Source: Nemophila menziesii (taxonomy: Eukaryota > Streptophyta > Magnoliopsida > Boraginales > Hydrophyllaceae). Taken from it: a DNA stretch of 64,000 nucleotides. The stretch spans positions 62,984,154 to 63,048,153 of the forward strand of contig JARWIR010000002.1 in NCBI GenBank assembly GCA_029959085.1, read 5' to 3'. The position numbers were made by a program, and so were the translations under genes. The notes under the pieces were generated by a model, which had not been told where the DNA came from, did not search any database, and saw nothing but the letters and a program-made list of their open reading frames with translations. Below, piece by piece: positions 49,590 to 60,904 of the stretch (the first letter of the stretch is position 1; every line of letters starts with the position of its first letter).

Positions 49590-50400
49590 AGCTCTTTCCA
49601 AAATAGATTTACAAATCTAACTATTAGTAACTTTTGGTGCATATTAAAGGGGATTTGTCTTGAAATACCTTTGTTGTAAATCCATTGACCGTAAGGTTGA
49701 CTCGTCATGTACTACTTTCCAACCAACCTTACCTATATGGGTTTTATTCAAATCCTCTGGTTTACGAAAACCTAGTACACCCAGTTTCTTAGGCACATAG
49801 ATATTATCACAAATAATCCAATTGATCCTTCTCTCATAATTCGGTCTGATTTATGCCTGGACACACGTAGTCTCGAGTTTTTCTACCTACAATATATACT
49901 TAGGCATTGATATAAGAATAATTTCCCTAACGTAATATGTCTGGCTAGTGATCAAGTTTTTCCTTTCCATCTTGCGAGCTTCCCACATAATCCGTTGACC
50001 ATTTATCTAGAAACGGTGAAATATTCTTCTTGAAAGAATATGACACAAAGGTATTTTCCCAAGCAATCACTTCTACGGAGACAACTCCAAACCATGATAC
50101 TTTCTCCAATTCCCTCATCAACATTCCTTGAAAAATATATTAGAGACTTTTCTTTACTTATCGTTTAACCAGTGTTATGAAAAATTAAATTCAATATATT
50201 CTACAAAATATTAAAATTATAAAAACACGTTCTAGAGAATAACACTAAATCATCAGCGAAAAAAGTAATATATAGGAGTTCTCTCTACACATATCTGAAA
50301 AGGCTGTCATGTCTGGTTTCCCAGGAACTGCTCATTATGTTGACTAAATGAATATGATAAGTAAAAATTTGGCATTTGTAAAATTTTGACCATTTAAACT
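49590..50400 (-). pseudogene. L1-type LINE reverse transcriptase fossil
   Basis: The minus strand, read from about 50330 downward, gives the RT catalytic block LLFFADDLVLFSRT (about 50270-50230), then TISKEKSLIYFSRNVDE, LGKYLCVIFF, GKLARWKGK..SLARHITLGKL and, near 49790-49690, CVPKKLGVLGFRKPEDLNK followed by GKVGWKVVHDESTL. This is the palm-to-thumb order of plant L1 RTs. The catalytic FADD is intact, but stops and small frame shifts interrupt the reading. Endonuclease and early RT are missing. It resembles the LINE fossil at 55960-57370, which lies in the opposite orientation. Confidence 0.8.
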
Positions 50401-50429
50401 AACTTTGTTCACTATGTCTTACGTAGCAA

Positions 50430-51119
50430 TAAAGGCCATATGGGAATCAAATATGGGAAGGTGGGAATTTAGCTTTAGAGAGGATCATGAGGTGAGATTT
50501 ATCCGTCGTCTTACATATGAAGGTAGCCCTAGTGACATAGGATATGTCTATGATGGCTGATATAACGTTGTTGGAGTTGTGAAGGCAAAATATTAAGCTG
50601 CGAGACCATATTTTACTTTGACTCCAGCTAATCCTATTTCTGAAGAAGAAACGAAGGAGCTTTCTCTGGTCCAAAACCACCACATATGAATTTTTTATCA
50701 GATTCATTTCATGGAGATAACATGAATTTTTCTCATGGTCAGAATAAAATCCTAGCTCCTGAAAATAACAATAATATATCTTTTGATGATCCTCAATCGA
50801 CTGAACAAAGCACCTCAAGCTATGTGGTTTCTTATTGATGTATATGTATATTCTTTATCTTTTTTCCTTCTTTTAATCCTGTTTTGTTGTTTGTCATTTT
50901 GGCAAACTATGTTTCCTCATCACATTCTTCCTATGTTTTCTAGTAGGTGCTCACCAAATCCGTACTTGATGAAGATGACCGACTGAGTGTACTAGTATGT
51001 ATCTTATACAGCTTGATTCATCTCCTATCTATGGGAGGGGAGATACTTTTATGAATAATTATAACAAAAAGTAATCGCTTGTGTTAGTAGTCTAGTTATA
51101 CAAGTTCTTTCCATTCTCT
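50430..51119 (+). pseudogene. possible decayed host-gene fragment, unidentified
   Basis: Two stretches read like exons. The first is about 50433-50545 (WESNMGRWEFSFREDHEVRF, continuing RRLTYEGSPSDIGYVYDG to a stop). The second is about 50690-50820 (DNMNFSHGQNKILAPENNNN onward), ending before a GTGG possible donor. A short piece at about 50948-50992 (VLTKSVLDEDDRLSVL) lies between AG and GTATGT. I do not recognise the protein. The minus-strand 123-codon open frame at 50447-50818 overlaps but has no family features. A real gene here would be multi-exon and broken. Confidence 0.25.
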
Positions 51120-54100
51120 TTTGCAAAATTCTTTAGTCAGATTTTCATTTTGTTTCTTCTATCCAATATTTTGGTGTCTCTCTTGCACAAGTAACCCTCA
51201 CTTGATATTTTCTATCCGAAATTTTACATCTATTTTTCATATTCTACCCAAATGTCTTGAGGAAGGATTTATGAAGATTGTAGTGTTTACCATGTATTTT
51301 AAGTCTGGCCTTCGTTTTCAACAAATTTTCTTCACTTAAGTTCCTGTTAGCGCTCATATTTGTGAAAAAACTTTAGGTTTTTACTTTCATTTTTATTCTA
51401 CCACCATTCTTTGATTGTTCTTGATGGTTTCTTATTGCTGGTCACTGTCACAACTATGTTTGTAAATATATTGAAATTACCTTACATCAAGTTGGCCACG
51501 TAGACTCTAGTAGCAATAGAGAATGAGATTTTTGTTGTAGTTATAGATATTAGACATGAAATTCTATTATTATTTGGAAAACAATAATTGAGAGTCGAGA
51601 TATCCCTTTTATTTCAGGACGTTTAATTTTGATGAATAGTTAAAATCATTTATAGATTTGTTGCATTGAAATTTTAAATTGTAACTACTACGGATCAGAT
51701 TTAAATATATAATACTTTTATATTTAATATATCTCATTTAATGAATTAAGGTTGTTGACCAAGGCTACAACTATCTTGATACTCCGCTTCTTCTAGTAAT
51801 GGTAGAATATTCATTAGATCTTGAATACTATAGAGTAATTCCTTTAATAATTTTATGAATTTCTTGTCTAAAAGGTAATAGAGAACATAGGATTTATTTT
51901 ATAAAGTTGATGAGGATGAGACAAAAAAAATTAATACCTAATGTTACTTCCCTAAACCACGCTTATTGAAACTAGTGAAAGATTTACAATGATGATGAGA
52001 AAAGTTTTTTACATGTTGATAATCTGGCTTAAATGATATATTTCTTTTTCTGGCTTTTTAAGTATTCTGAAGTTACATTTGTTTAAGCAAAGCCTTGTTT
52101 TTTGTTATAAAATAAAACTAATCTAATACCCGAATGCAAGAAAGAAAGAGAAGGTAGATTTATGTATTGTAGATTGGATGGTCTGTCTTATTCAGGAGGA
52201 TTTACCTCAAACTCTTAAACTTTACTCTTTAGGTTTCGGTTGATGTTCATGCCTATATGCAAAAAAATCATTCTGATGGGGAGCAGGTTTGTATATACCA
52301 TGGTTGCTAGAACTTATCCTATATAGTGTAAAGCGTAGTTTAGATATCTATACTCATAATCTCGATGACTTGAATAATGCAGCATTCTTGTCTTCATCAA
52401 ACTTTCCTTAGTGAAAGGATGTTAACAAATTCTTAAGACATGGAAAGCCTAGTTACAAGTGATGTTAGATAACTTTTGGAGTTTCTCGGTATTGCATAAA
52501 GAAAGATCATATAAAGACTATGGTTTATATCTTGTATACTATGGTTGTTGAAGCTGCTTCAGTATTCGTGATGGCAATTATGGATTCAATTTATATTCAT
52601 AATATTTGGTATACAACTTTGACAGCAAACATGTAAACAACTAAAGTCACTTGTATTATAGTAATGGATCAAAGTTGATATATGTATTGGAAGAATTGAA
52701 ATGTTAGAAATGCACGTGTCTAGAATAAACATATTTGATCGAGGGGAATTGTGTAATATATAGATGGTATCATGGATAATGGAAACTAGTATCTTGATTT
52801 TGTAATATTACTCAAGAACCTCTATTATATAGTGAAAAATAAAACTGAATCCATCAAATCAAAGTTGGATTGCAAATTAAATATAATCAAAACATCATTT
52901 CGGGTTACTTCTAATGTTCAAATCAAGATTTATAACGTTTTTTTAACTATTATGTTATCAGTTGGTCTTATGTTTTATTTTATTTAATTTTGTATTGTTT
53001 CATATGCAATGAGAATTGTGAAATATGTGTGTGTTCTATATCTGACTAGATTTATGGAAGTATGAGTCCACACAAGATTCTATTTTTGTGCATATTGACA
53101 TATATTCATGTGTAAGGTCATAATTGTAGCTTTCTCAGATAATCCAAAGAAACATAGTGTTTAAAAAATGGTGGTAGTCTTTAACAGAAGTTGAAAGAGA
53201 ATTTATCTTGAATAAGAGAGCGACATGCCACCATATTCATTCATGTTAATCACACACAAACAGACAAATGTTCTTTATAAGTGTAAGTGACACCATGGGT
53301 ATTATTGCAAAAGAATTTTCACTTGTGATACTAATCTTGTATACAATGTTCACTCAGTTTTCTTTTTCTTAGTCATTAGGCAGTTTTGCATCTCGTTTCT
53401 TTTATTCAATATTCATATGTCTTTCTTTCCCAGTAACCCAAACTTGTGGTTTATATCCAATATTAAGAGTCTACATCGGTTTTCTACCCAAAATTTTTGA
53501 GAAAGTATTTTCAACAAATTTGCTTAACCTAATTCCGTTTTAGTATTTATATTTCTGAAAAAACCTTAGGTTCTTTTATTCATTATGATTCTACCATCTT
53601 TCTTAAGCTTTTTTAAAATGAATTATATTATATTTATTGTACTTTAATGAGAACATTTATATTTTTAGACCCTAATAGCAATAGTGAAGAGCTATTTTAT
53701 ATAGTTATGGATATTGAGTAATATTTGGAAGACCATAACAACTGTTTTTGGTTAAAACTCTACGACTGATTGAAGTTCTATTAAAAATTATTTCAATTGT
53801 AATTAGTATTAATTAGACTAACATATATAATTTTTTTATTTTTATTATATCATTTACAGAAAAAAATATTATTGACCATGACATTTAAACCAAGAAGAAC
53901 ATTCAAAGATACTATGATGGTAATCTCTAACCCCTTCTGGTAATGGTATGACTTGTGCTAGATCTTAAATTCTATTGATTTCTTTCTTTAACAATGCGAT
54001 TGTTTTTCTTGTGTAAAACCTAGTAGAGAACACATAAGTTTTTTTTAGATTCGGGGACTAGGTGATAGAACGAGTGTTCATCTTCCTCTGAACACTCTTA

Positions 54101-54430
54101 AAACTTGTGGCAGCAAAGAAGAGTTTAATTCTTCATGTTTATAGTCTAGCCTACATGATATATTTATTTTTAGTATGTTTTGGGTGTTATGAAGTTATAT
54201 TTATGTAACCAAAGGATATTTTTTAAATTACAGGGAAAACTAAGCTATTACCAAATGCAAGGGAGAGAAGGTTGACTTATTCGTAAGGCTTGCCTTATTG
54301 AAATTTGTGACTGGTATGGTTGGTCTCACTCAAGAGGATTTGCTTCGATACTTTCTCAAACATAACCTCTTTAGGGTCTGTTTCCAAAACCATAACTAGA
54401 AAGATCAATGATGGTAATGTCTGAATGTTC
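51120..54430. repeat. diverged direct duplication, about 1.1-1.2 kb per copy
   Basis: 51120-52330 and 53340-54430 match in order: TTTCTT.TATCCAATATT, AGTAACCC..ACTTG, TTCTACCCAAA, CAACAAATTT, GAAAAAACTTTAGGTT, ATTCTACCA, TAGATATTAG/TGGATATTGAG and GAAGGTWGA then CAAGAGGATTTGC-like. The distance between copies is about 2.2 kb. Between them lies unmatched AT-rich DNA. Both copies end in a stretch that could be an old exon (QEDL at about 52195 and 54335). No intact reading frame remains. Confidence 0.65.
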
Positions 54431-55440
54431 ATATACAACCATTTTTCCCTGTAATGTACTGTCCTTACAAATAGATCAACTTTCAATTGCAGATGATGAA
54501 AGAGAGAGTAACTTTGAATCCATGCAATGAAGGTGAAGAAATTACAACATAGTTAATAATTTTGAAATAGAGTAAGATCATTGCTTTGCTGCTAAAATAT
54601 ATTTGGGTCTTAAGATTAGATAAATGTCTAACTAAAGCACTATTTTTCCCTTGCTGCTATTCATGCAGTTATTCTTCAATTTCTTCAACACATGTACAAA
54701 TAAGATACTATAAGTTAGAATACTAGTCTTCACTCTTGCTTCTTCTTGTTTCTCTTGCTTCTTCTTGTTTTTCGTGTTTCAGGTACTTAACTTTATCCAT
54801 TTATTACTGCACACTTGCTTGTAATCATCCTATTAATCATATATAGTATCATGAATAAAATGATGCAGCCAATAGAATTCTTCAAGTGTATTAAACTTAT
54901 CTTTAGTACTATCCTCTAAATTTACATTTGTGTATGATACAATCACATTCTTCTATGGTCATCTTCCTCAAAATCGCAATCTGCCGATATTAAACATTTT
55001 AGATGTTATTATGTTAGAAAGGTGATTATGAAATGTGAACATAATTATTTATCCCTTCAGCTTATTAAGAAAATGTGAAATATGAATTTAATATGAACAA
55101 ATCTTATTTCAGCTTCTGGTTTAATAAATCTATGTACTTTTGTGTGGCATAGTGGTTATCCAAGCCAATTATTTCCATGTTTGTTATACAAGCTTGTGGT
55201 CTTTTACTCGCTCATCTTTCCCTAGAGTTTCATGTACAACTTATGGAGAAGAAACACGTGATAAAGAAAGTTGGTGGCTTACTGGTGGAAAAAAGCCAGT
55301 GGGAGAATTTTAATCTGCTGTAAGCTATGCTTTACTCGATCCAACATAATACCTGCTGTAAGCTATGCTTTACTCGATCCAACATAATACCTCAACTGTT
55401 ATTGTTGGGTTTACTATATTTTAATATTGCATTTATTTTT

Positions 55441-55528
<88 letters not shown>

Positions 55529-55959
55529 TAATTATGTTGTAATGAACTATAATGCACCAAGTAATGTGGTGGCGATATTACATGCTTTCTTCAGTAACTT
55601 CCTACAGGAATGGCTGGAAGAAACATACGGGTTATTTTTAAACATCTTAGACCTGTGAAATTAGTTGTGTGTTGAGAAAAGAATTTTGTATGGGCCCACT
55701 CCTTCCTATATTAGCAATTCTCACACTTTATAAACAAGGTAGATACTCTCTCTTTGATAAACGCAAGGGGCTTGTGTGCACTAATTTAATACCTCTCTTT
55801 AATAAACATAAGGGGCTTGTGTGCACTAATTTAATACCACAGGGTTAGGGTGCGCACTTTAAAACAATAGGAGGGTTGTGGGCATTAACAAAACATTCGT
55901 TTACACTTTTGAAACCTCAGAGAGGTAACATACATGTACATGGTAATTAGAGTTTTTAC
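54431..55959. other. gene-free stretch with simple repeats and small duplications
   Basis: Non-coding. It contains a 39-base tandem duplication (55316-55393; unit TGCTGTAAGCTATGCTTTAC onward). It also has a (CA)n(TA)n run and a duplicated stretch of about 50 bases (55750-55838; AAGGGGCTTGTGTGCACTAA in both copies). The open frame at 55327-55527 is the duplication plus translated TA repeats. Confidence 0.6.
55440..55526. repeat. compound (CA)n(TA)n microsatellite
   Basis: About 7 CA units followed by about 36 TA units without interruption. Confidence 0.95.
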
Positions 55960-57370
55960 CTACATGAATCATTGGATAGGTTTTGTCAAGATGCGGGACA
56001 ATCTGTTAGCAAGGAGAAGTCACTCATTTAATTTCCAAAAATGTAGAAGAGGAGCTTGATGAGAGCCTATCCTTCTAAAGAGGGAATTGTCGTGGCGAAG
56101 GGTTTTGAAAACATTTAGAAGCGGCAATCATTCGGCTGAAGGCCCAGAGGTTTCTATGGGGACACATTGAATCACTTGCGTGGTAAGCTTGCGGGTTGTA
56201 AGGGGAGTTCCTTATCACTTGTGGGTCGTATCACGTTAGCGCAATTAGTCTCGAATGCAATACCAGTATATATATTATGCAGGTAGAGAAGTTGTATAGT
56301 TATGAGGATGTTGACTAGATTCTTAAAGAAATCATCTAGGCCTCTTCGGAAGACCAAAATAAAATAAATTGGATATCATGGGGTAGGATATGTGCCCCAA
56401 AAAGCCAAGAAGCCAAGGTGGACTAGGATTTCAGAGAGCAGAAGATACGAATCGAGCGCTACTCGCTAAGTTAGGGTGGAAGATGGGGAATAATGAGTCA
56501 ACGTTGTGGATTGCAGCGATGAGGCAACAGTATTTTAAGAGGCGCCTTCTTCAATATGAAACTAAACCACATGACTCACATGTGAGTAGGGACATTATGG
56601 AGGATATTTCCATTGTAAGACGGGAGTCCTAATGGTCCTGTTGAAATTGAATAAGTATATTGTATTTGTTGGATACTTGTATAGGAGGAGAACTGTTGAT
56701 CGAGTGGGAACTTATACCCATTAATAGAGAAATTCATTTTGAGAAGGTTAGCGATTATGTGAGGGAGCATGAGTCATGGGATTACGAACGATTCCAATAT
56801 ATTTTACCTCATGATAAAGTTGACGAAAATTGCGCAAGTAGGGATCACTCCGAATAGGGAGGAGGGTGATGTATTAGTTTGGGTTCATGAATCTCATGGC
56901 TTAAATTCAGTAAAATCCATATTACAGGATCAACCGTAGAGTGGGAACAAAAATAAAATCGATTGGGATATGATATAGAGGATTCGATTTCTGCAAAATA
57001 TTTGGGTCCCATTGTGGAGAGAGGCTAATGAGAGATTAGCTACGGGAGCCAATCTAGTAAAGAGAGGTACGAATGTTACGATAATGTGTCCTTGGTGTGG
57101 AACAGGTGAGGAGAGTGCATATCACTTGTTCAAAGAATTTGATATGGTCAGGGGCATGTCCGAAGGCATAAGGTTGGAAATTTGATGTCTCCCGATTTGT
57201 TCTAATTATTAGCCCCTTGGAGACATCCTTTTAGGTGAATAAATGACTTGTTTGATAGATTAAGCTTAATTGATCATATTACACTTTCTCCCCTTGGAAA
57301 TTAACTATTTGCAGAATCTGAGGTTTTGTGCGTAAATTTGACTATTTTTAAAGCAAAGTTAATTGGTTCG
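55960..57370 (+). pseudogene. L1-type LINE reverse transcriptase C-terminus and zf-RVT fossil
   Basis: Reads SVSKEKSLI (55998), then RGKLAGCKGSSLSLVGRITL and AIPVYIMQVEKLY (56178-56300), CAPKKPRSQGGLGFQRAEDT followed by ALLAKLGWKMG (56393-56490), and QYFKRRLL. Further on is a zinc-finger-like domain, VPLWREANERLATGANLVKR then CPWCGTGEESAYHLF (57010-57135), matching the plant LINE zf-RVT domain C-x2-C...H. A possible end of the ORF, FDRLSLIDHITL, lies near 57255. Several stops and frame shifts are present. The 5' part (endonuclease, catalytic FADD block) is absent, consistent with 5' truncation typical of LINEs. Confidence 0.85.
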
Positions 57371-57409
57371 TGAATTTCATGAAAGACCAATCCAAGGAGA
57401 AGAAGTGAG

Positions 57410-58930
57410 AATAAAGTCTTAGTGTATTTTAGAGTGTTAGAAAATGATTTTGAGTCGAGTTTCTATCTTTAGAGTACACTTTCTATTTCGATTTCTTGAT
57501 TTATTGATTTATTCTTTTTAAGCATATGCGGTTTAATTATTTATTTAATGTGAAGCTTTAAGAGATAAATGGTAATTACTTAGAGGCCAAGTCAAGATAA
57601 AGATAAAAGGAAAGAAGATTTGCATGGAAACAAGAAGATTTAGGAAAGATTTATTCAAAGGAGGAAAAGATAAAGCTGCCTTTTGAAATCTGAAAATCCA
57701 GCCACGTTTTAGAGATTAAATCATAATAATATTGGCTAGGATTCTGGACGAGTGGTCTGCACCAATAGAAAGCTCTTTCCAAGACAAGCAGTGTCATATA
57801 TTGGAAATTCTCAAACGGATAAGTATTGAAAAAGATATGACCAAATCAAATCAGCAGCAAATCTTACCTTTCCTAGAATTTAGAGCTACAAATTTGAAAG
57901 TCTTTGCCTTGTCTTCCACTCCAAGCAAAATTCGACCTAGGGTCCTCCAACACCTATAAATACACCCCTTAACCTCCTACTTTCACACACTTCAGAGAAT
58001 TAAACAAGAGGCTTAAGGTTTTCAAGTCAAAGCACGAAGGAGAGAAGAAGCTAGAAGCTGGAGGAATCCTGTTCTTCCAACAATAGTCATTCTACCCTTT
58101 AGGTTTTTATTTATCTTTTGTATTTTGAACATGAATTCCTTTTCTTTTATGTTAGTTTTTAATTCCATCATGAGCTAAATTTCTTTATACTTGAGAATCG
58201 CATAAAAGGGATAAACCTTGATTAATGAATCTATGTTTTGAATTCGGGATTGTTTAGATTTAAATTGAATTGAGTTTTAGGTATTGGATATTACTTTGTT
58301 TTCATTACGAATTCTTTTAGGAACAACTAGAAATAGCTGTTAGTATTTGGGCTATTCACTTTAGTGGCGAAGTGATCATCCGACAGGGGGGTTTGAATAC
58401 AGATCTAGGTAATACCCGTGTAATGTCCGTTATTGACCGACAAGCTTAACTAGTTACATAGCCAAAGAGGTAAAATCTTATCATCCGAAAAGCCATATTC
58501 GACCATGCAGGTGTTTATGATACTTTAGGATAGCTTCTAGGTCCACCCGACAGGGGGCTAGGAGATATTAGAGTCCCGACTAATATTATAATTCCAATTC
58601 TACCCTTAAACATAGCATAGATTACATTGATTAGGTGGATTCCTTTGCGAGGATCGAGTATTTCTCCTATCTGAAGTTAGTCGTTTATTTTCTTTATTTC
58701 CTTTCTGTTAATTTAATTTTAGTCTTTATTTTATTTGCATCTTTTAACTTACAAAAAAACCAAACAAAAATCTATTTCTTTTACTGTTAATTTTCATTCA
58801 AGCAACTAGTTCCATTTATTGCATAATACTTTGAATCATACCTAATCCGTCCCTGAGATCGAAATCCCGTTTACCGGATATTACTTGGACGACCCGTACA
58901 CTTGCGGTACGTGTCTTGCCTTTTTTAGGT
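57410..58930 (+). repeat. presumed 5' LTR and leader of the gypsy element
   Basis: Non-coding DNA between the LINE fossil and gag. It contains a TATA box (57955) and the CCGACAGGGGG motif twice (58380 and 58546). A GACGACCCGTACACTTGCGG stretch (58889-58908), familiar from the 3' end of plant gypsy LTRs, is also present. Neither exact LTR end can be placed without the second LTR. No primer-binding site such as the TGGCGCC type is present between here and gag. Confidence 0.6.
57955..57962 (+). promoter_or_regulatory. TATA box of the gypsy LTR
   Basis: CACC followed by TATAAATA and then a pyrimidine/CA-rich stretch with CACACTTCAGAG about 30 bases downstream, the likely transcription start. This fits a U3/R promoter placed about 1 kb upstream of gag. 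Confidence 0.6.
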
Positions 58931-58954
58931 GTGTTTATTTAGAACACACTAGGT

Positions 58955-60142
58955 GTGATTCAAGATCCCGTGATTCAGTTGGATGACAACGGTCTCCCAA
59001 TAGCTCCACCGGTAGGAGGTCAATTACCAATTCCACCGGTAGGAGTCCAATTACCAGCTCCTCCCGGAAATCAACAACAAGTCAACAATAATGGTGGAGT
59101 ACTTCAAGATTATGGACCGCAGATCTTTCAACCGAACAACCATGGACCTTTCTTTCTACAACCACTAGGACTCCGTCCTCCTGCAATTCAAGGAGTTCGA
59201 TTCAGACCAGACACAGGGATGATCAACCAGTTTACAACCGTGGGACAGTATAGTGGTGCAGCTCGTGAAGATCCTATTCGTGCTATGTACAAGTTTATAC
59301 AAATCTGTGATGCATATGTCACCCCTGGAGTAACCCAAGAACAAATGTACTTTCATATGTTTCCATTCTTCCTCACCGGAGGAGCAAATGAGTGGTATGA
59401 TCAACAGCCACACACTGCGATTTTGACTTGGGATCAACTTCAGACAGCCTTTTTCGATAGGTACTATCCTCAAAGTGTTCGACTCAGTGGTCAACTAGAT
59501 ACTGTTTATTTTCGCCAAGAGCCAGGAGAAACTGTAGGTGCTGCATGGACTCGTTTTCAAACGTTATTACGCAAGTGCCCATTACATGGGTACTCTCTTG
59601 AATTACAACTTGGAATATTTTATCGAAGTTTAGGTGATGCTGCAAAAGATAAAATCGATACTATGTGCCAAGGTGGTCTCATGATGGTTACAACTGATCA
59701 AGCTCTGATTATCATGGACCGATTTGTGAAGAATGAAATGAGTTGGCAATCCTCGAAATCATCGGTTAGAGCTCCTGAAAGAGGTACTTTGAATTTGGAT
59801 ACAGAAACTGCTTTGAACGCTAAAATTGCCGCACTTGAAAACAAGCTGAAACAATTGTCTATGTCAAATAAAGCGGTGGTAAACGTTGTTAATGAACCAG
59901 AATTATGTTCTAGTTGTGGAGGAAATGATCATGGCTGGGAAGAATGTGCCAACAACCCAGAATCCGTATACTTCGTTAATCAGCGAGGTAACTATTATTC
60001 AGGTGGTCAAGGGTATGGAAATCAAAACAGAAATCATCCAGGCTTTCAGTATTCAAATCCACAAGGGGCAGCCAATCCTGGAACTTATCAACAAAGGCCT
60101 CAAGGGAACAATTATCAGTTTCGAACAAAAAACCAATACTAA
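58955..60142 (+). CDS. gag: gypsy gag polyprotein (capsid and zinc knuckle), start codon lost
   Basis: Open for 395 codons. It would form the virus-like particle. A proline- and glutamine-rich N-terminal stretch (residues 1-80) precedes the retrotransposon gag core at about 110-225 (WDQLQTAFFDRYYPQSVRL, GETVGAAWTRFQTLLRKCP). A zinc knuckle CX2CX4HX4C follows at residues 318-331 (CSSCGGNDHGWEEC), then a Gly/Asn/Gln-rich tail. The frame opens after a TAG at 58940-58942 and begins with GTG. The first in-frame ATG is at 59219 (residue 89), inside the conserved part, so the real start is missing or lies in another exon or frame. The TAA that ends it lies in CAATAC-TAA-GCA, where a Gln codon is likely in the ancestor; pol continues in the same frame. 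Confidence 0.85.
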   Translation: MIQDPVIQLDDNGLPIAPPVGGQLPIPPVGVQLPAPPGNQQQVNNNGGVLQDYGPQIFQPNNHGPFFLQPLGLRPPAIQGVRFRPDTGMINQFTTVGQYSGAAREDPIRAMYKFIQICDAYVTPGVTQEQMYFHMFPFFLTGGANEWYDQQPHTAILTWDQLQTAFFDRYYPQSVRLSGQLDTVYFRQEPGETVGAAWTRFQTLLRKCPLHGYSLELQLGIFYRSLGDAAKDKIDTMCQGGLMMVTTDQALIIMDRFVKNEMSWQSSKSSVRAPERGTLNLDTETALNAKIAALENKLKQLSMSNKAVVNVVNEPELCSSCGGNDHGWEECANNPESVYFVNQRGNYYSGGQGYGNQNRNHPGFQYSNPQGAANPGTYQQRPQGNNYQFRTKNQY

Positions 60143-60904
60143 GCAAATCAACCTAGAGCCGATCAAGATGCGTATGCCGACGCATAAGCTCAAAAAGCGC
60201 TTCCCTCTCAACCTCAAGAAGGTGCAATTACCGCAAGTGAGTTAGCACGTATTGTAACAAAATACATGTCAGATGCAGAGAAGAGGTCAGAGAAAATCGA
60301 AAACCAGCTATCTCGATTTATGGACGATACCCACACAAGATAGAATAAGATAAATGAAACATTGAACTCACATTCCGCTTCGCTAAAAGTCTTGGAGACT
60401 CAAATATCAAAGATCGCCAACAGTTTGAATGTTCGAGGTCAAGGCCAACTCCCGAGTGACACAGAAATTCCTAAACAAAGGGAGGATTGTAACGCGATCA
60501 CTACCAGAAGCGGTAAGACTGTGCAACCACCACCTTTCCCGGTTATGAAAGAAAAAGAAGTTACTAGAAAAGAAAAACCGTTAGAAGAAATGGAATAGAA
60601 AGATGAAGAACCTAAAGTGATAGAAGTGGAGAAGATTCCGGAAGTTCCGAAAAAGAAAGATGTTGCAGAAACCCGTCCTCCGCCACCCTTCCCTTCAAGA
60701 GTTCAAAAGAAAGGAGATATGGTCGAATATCAAAGATTCTTGAACAGAGTGAGAGGTCTCAATATTAACATTCCATTGTTAGAAGCCATCAGAGACATAC
60801 CAAAATACATGAAGTTCTTAAAGAGAGCCCTCACCAACAAAAGACCATATTGTGATAATGAAATGGTAGGGTTACCTGAAGAGTGTAGTGCCATCTGTTA
60901 GAGC
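60143..60904 (+). pseudogene. gypsy gag-pol linker, interrupted by stops
   Basis: Same frame as gag, with stops at 60185, 60341, 60596 and 60899. Between them the reading is of normal Athila type: a coiled stretch (LKVLETQISKIANSLNVRGQ), the conserved NAITTRSGKTVQPP, a Glu/Lys/Pro-rich spacer, PPPPFPSRVQKK and the FLNRVRGLNINIPLLEAI...MKFLKRAL stretch that precedes the protease. It probably acts as spacer and assembly region. Four stops in 760 bases, three of which could be CAA to TAA or CAG to TAG, indicate an old, methylated copy. Confidence 0.8.

Noticed and set aside
50447..50818. Minus-strand open frame of 123 codons as a gene
   Set aside because: No recognisable family; the plus strand has better exon-like signals in the same interval, and even those are weak.
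55327..55527. Open frame ending in an Ile-Tyr repeat
   Set aside because: It consists of a 39-base tandem duplication followed by a translated TA microsatellite.
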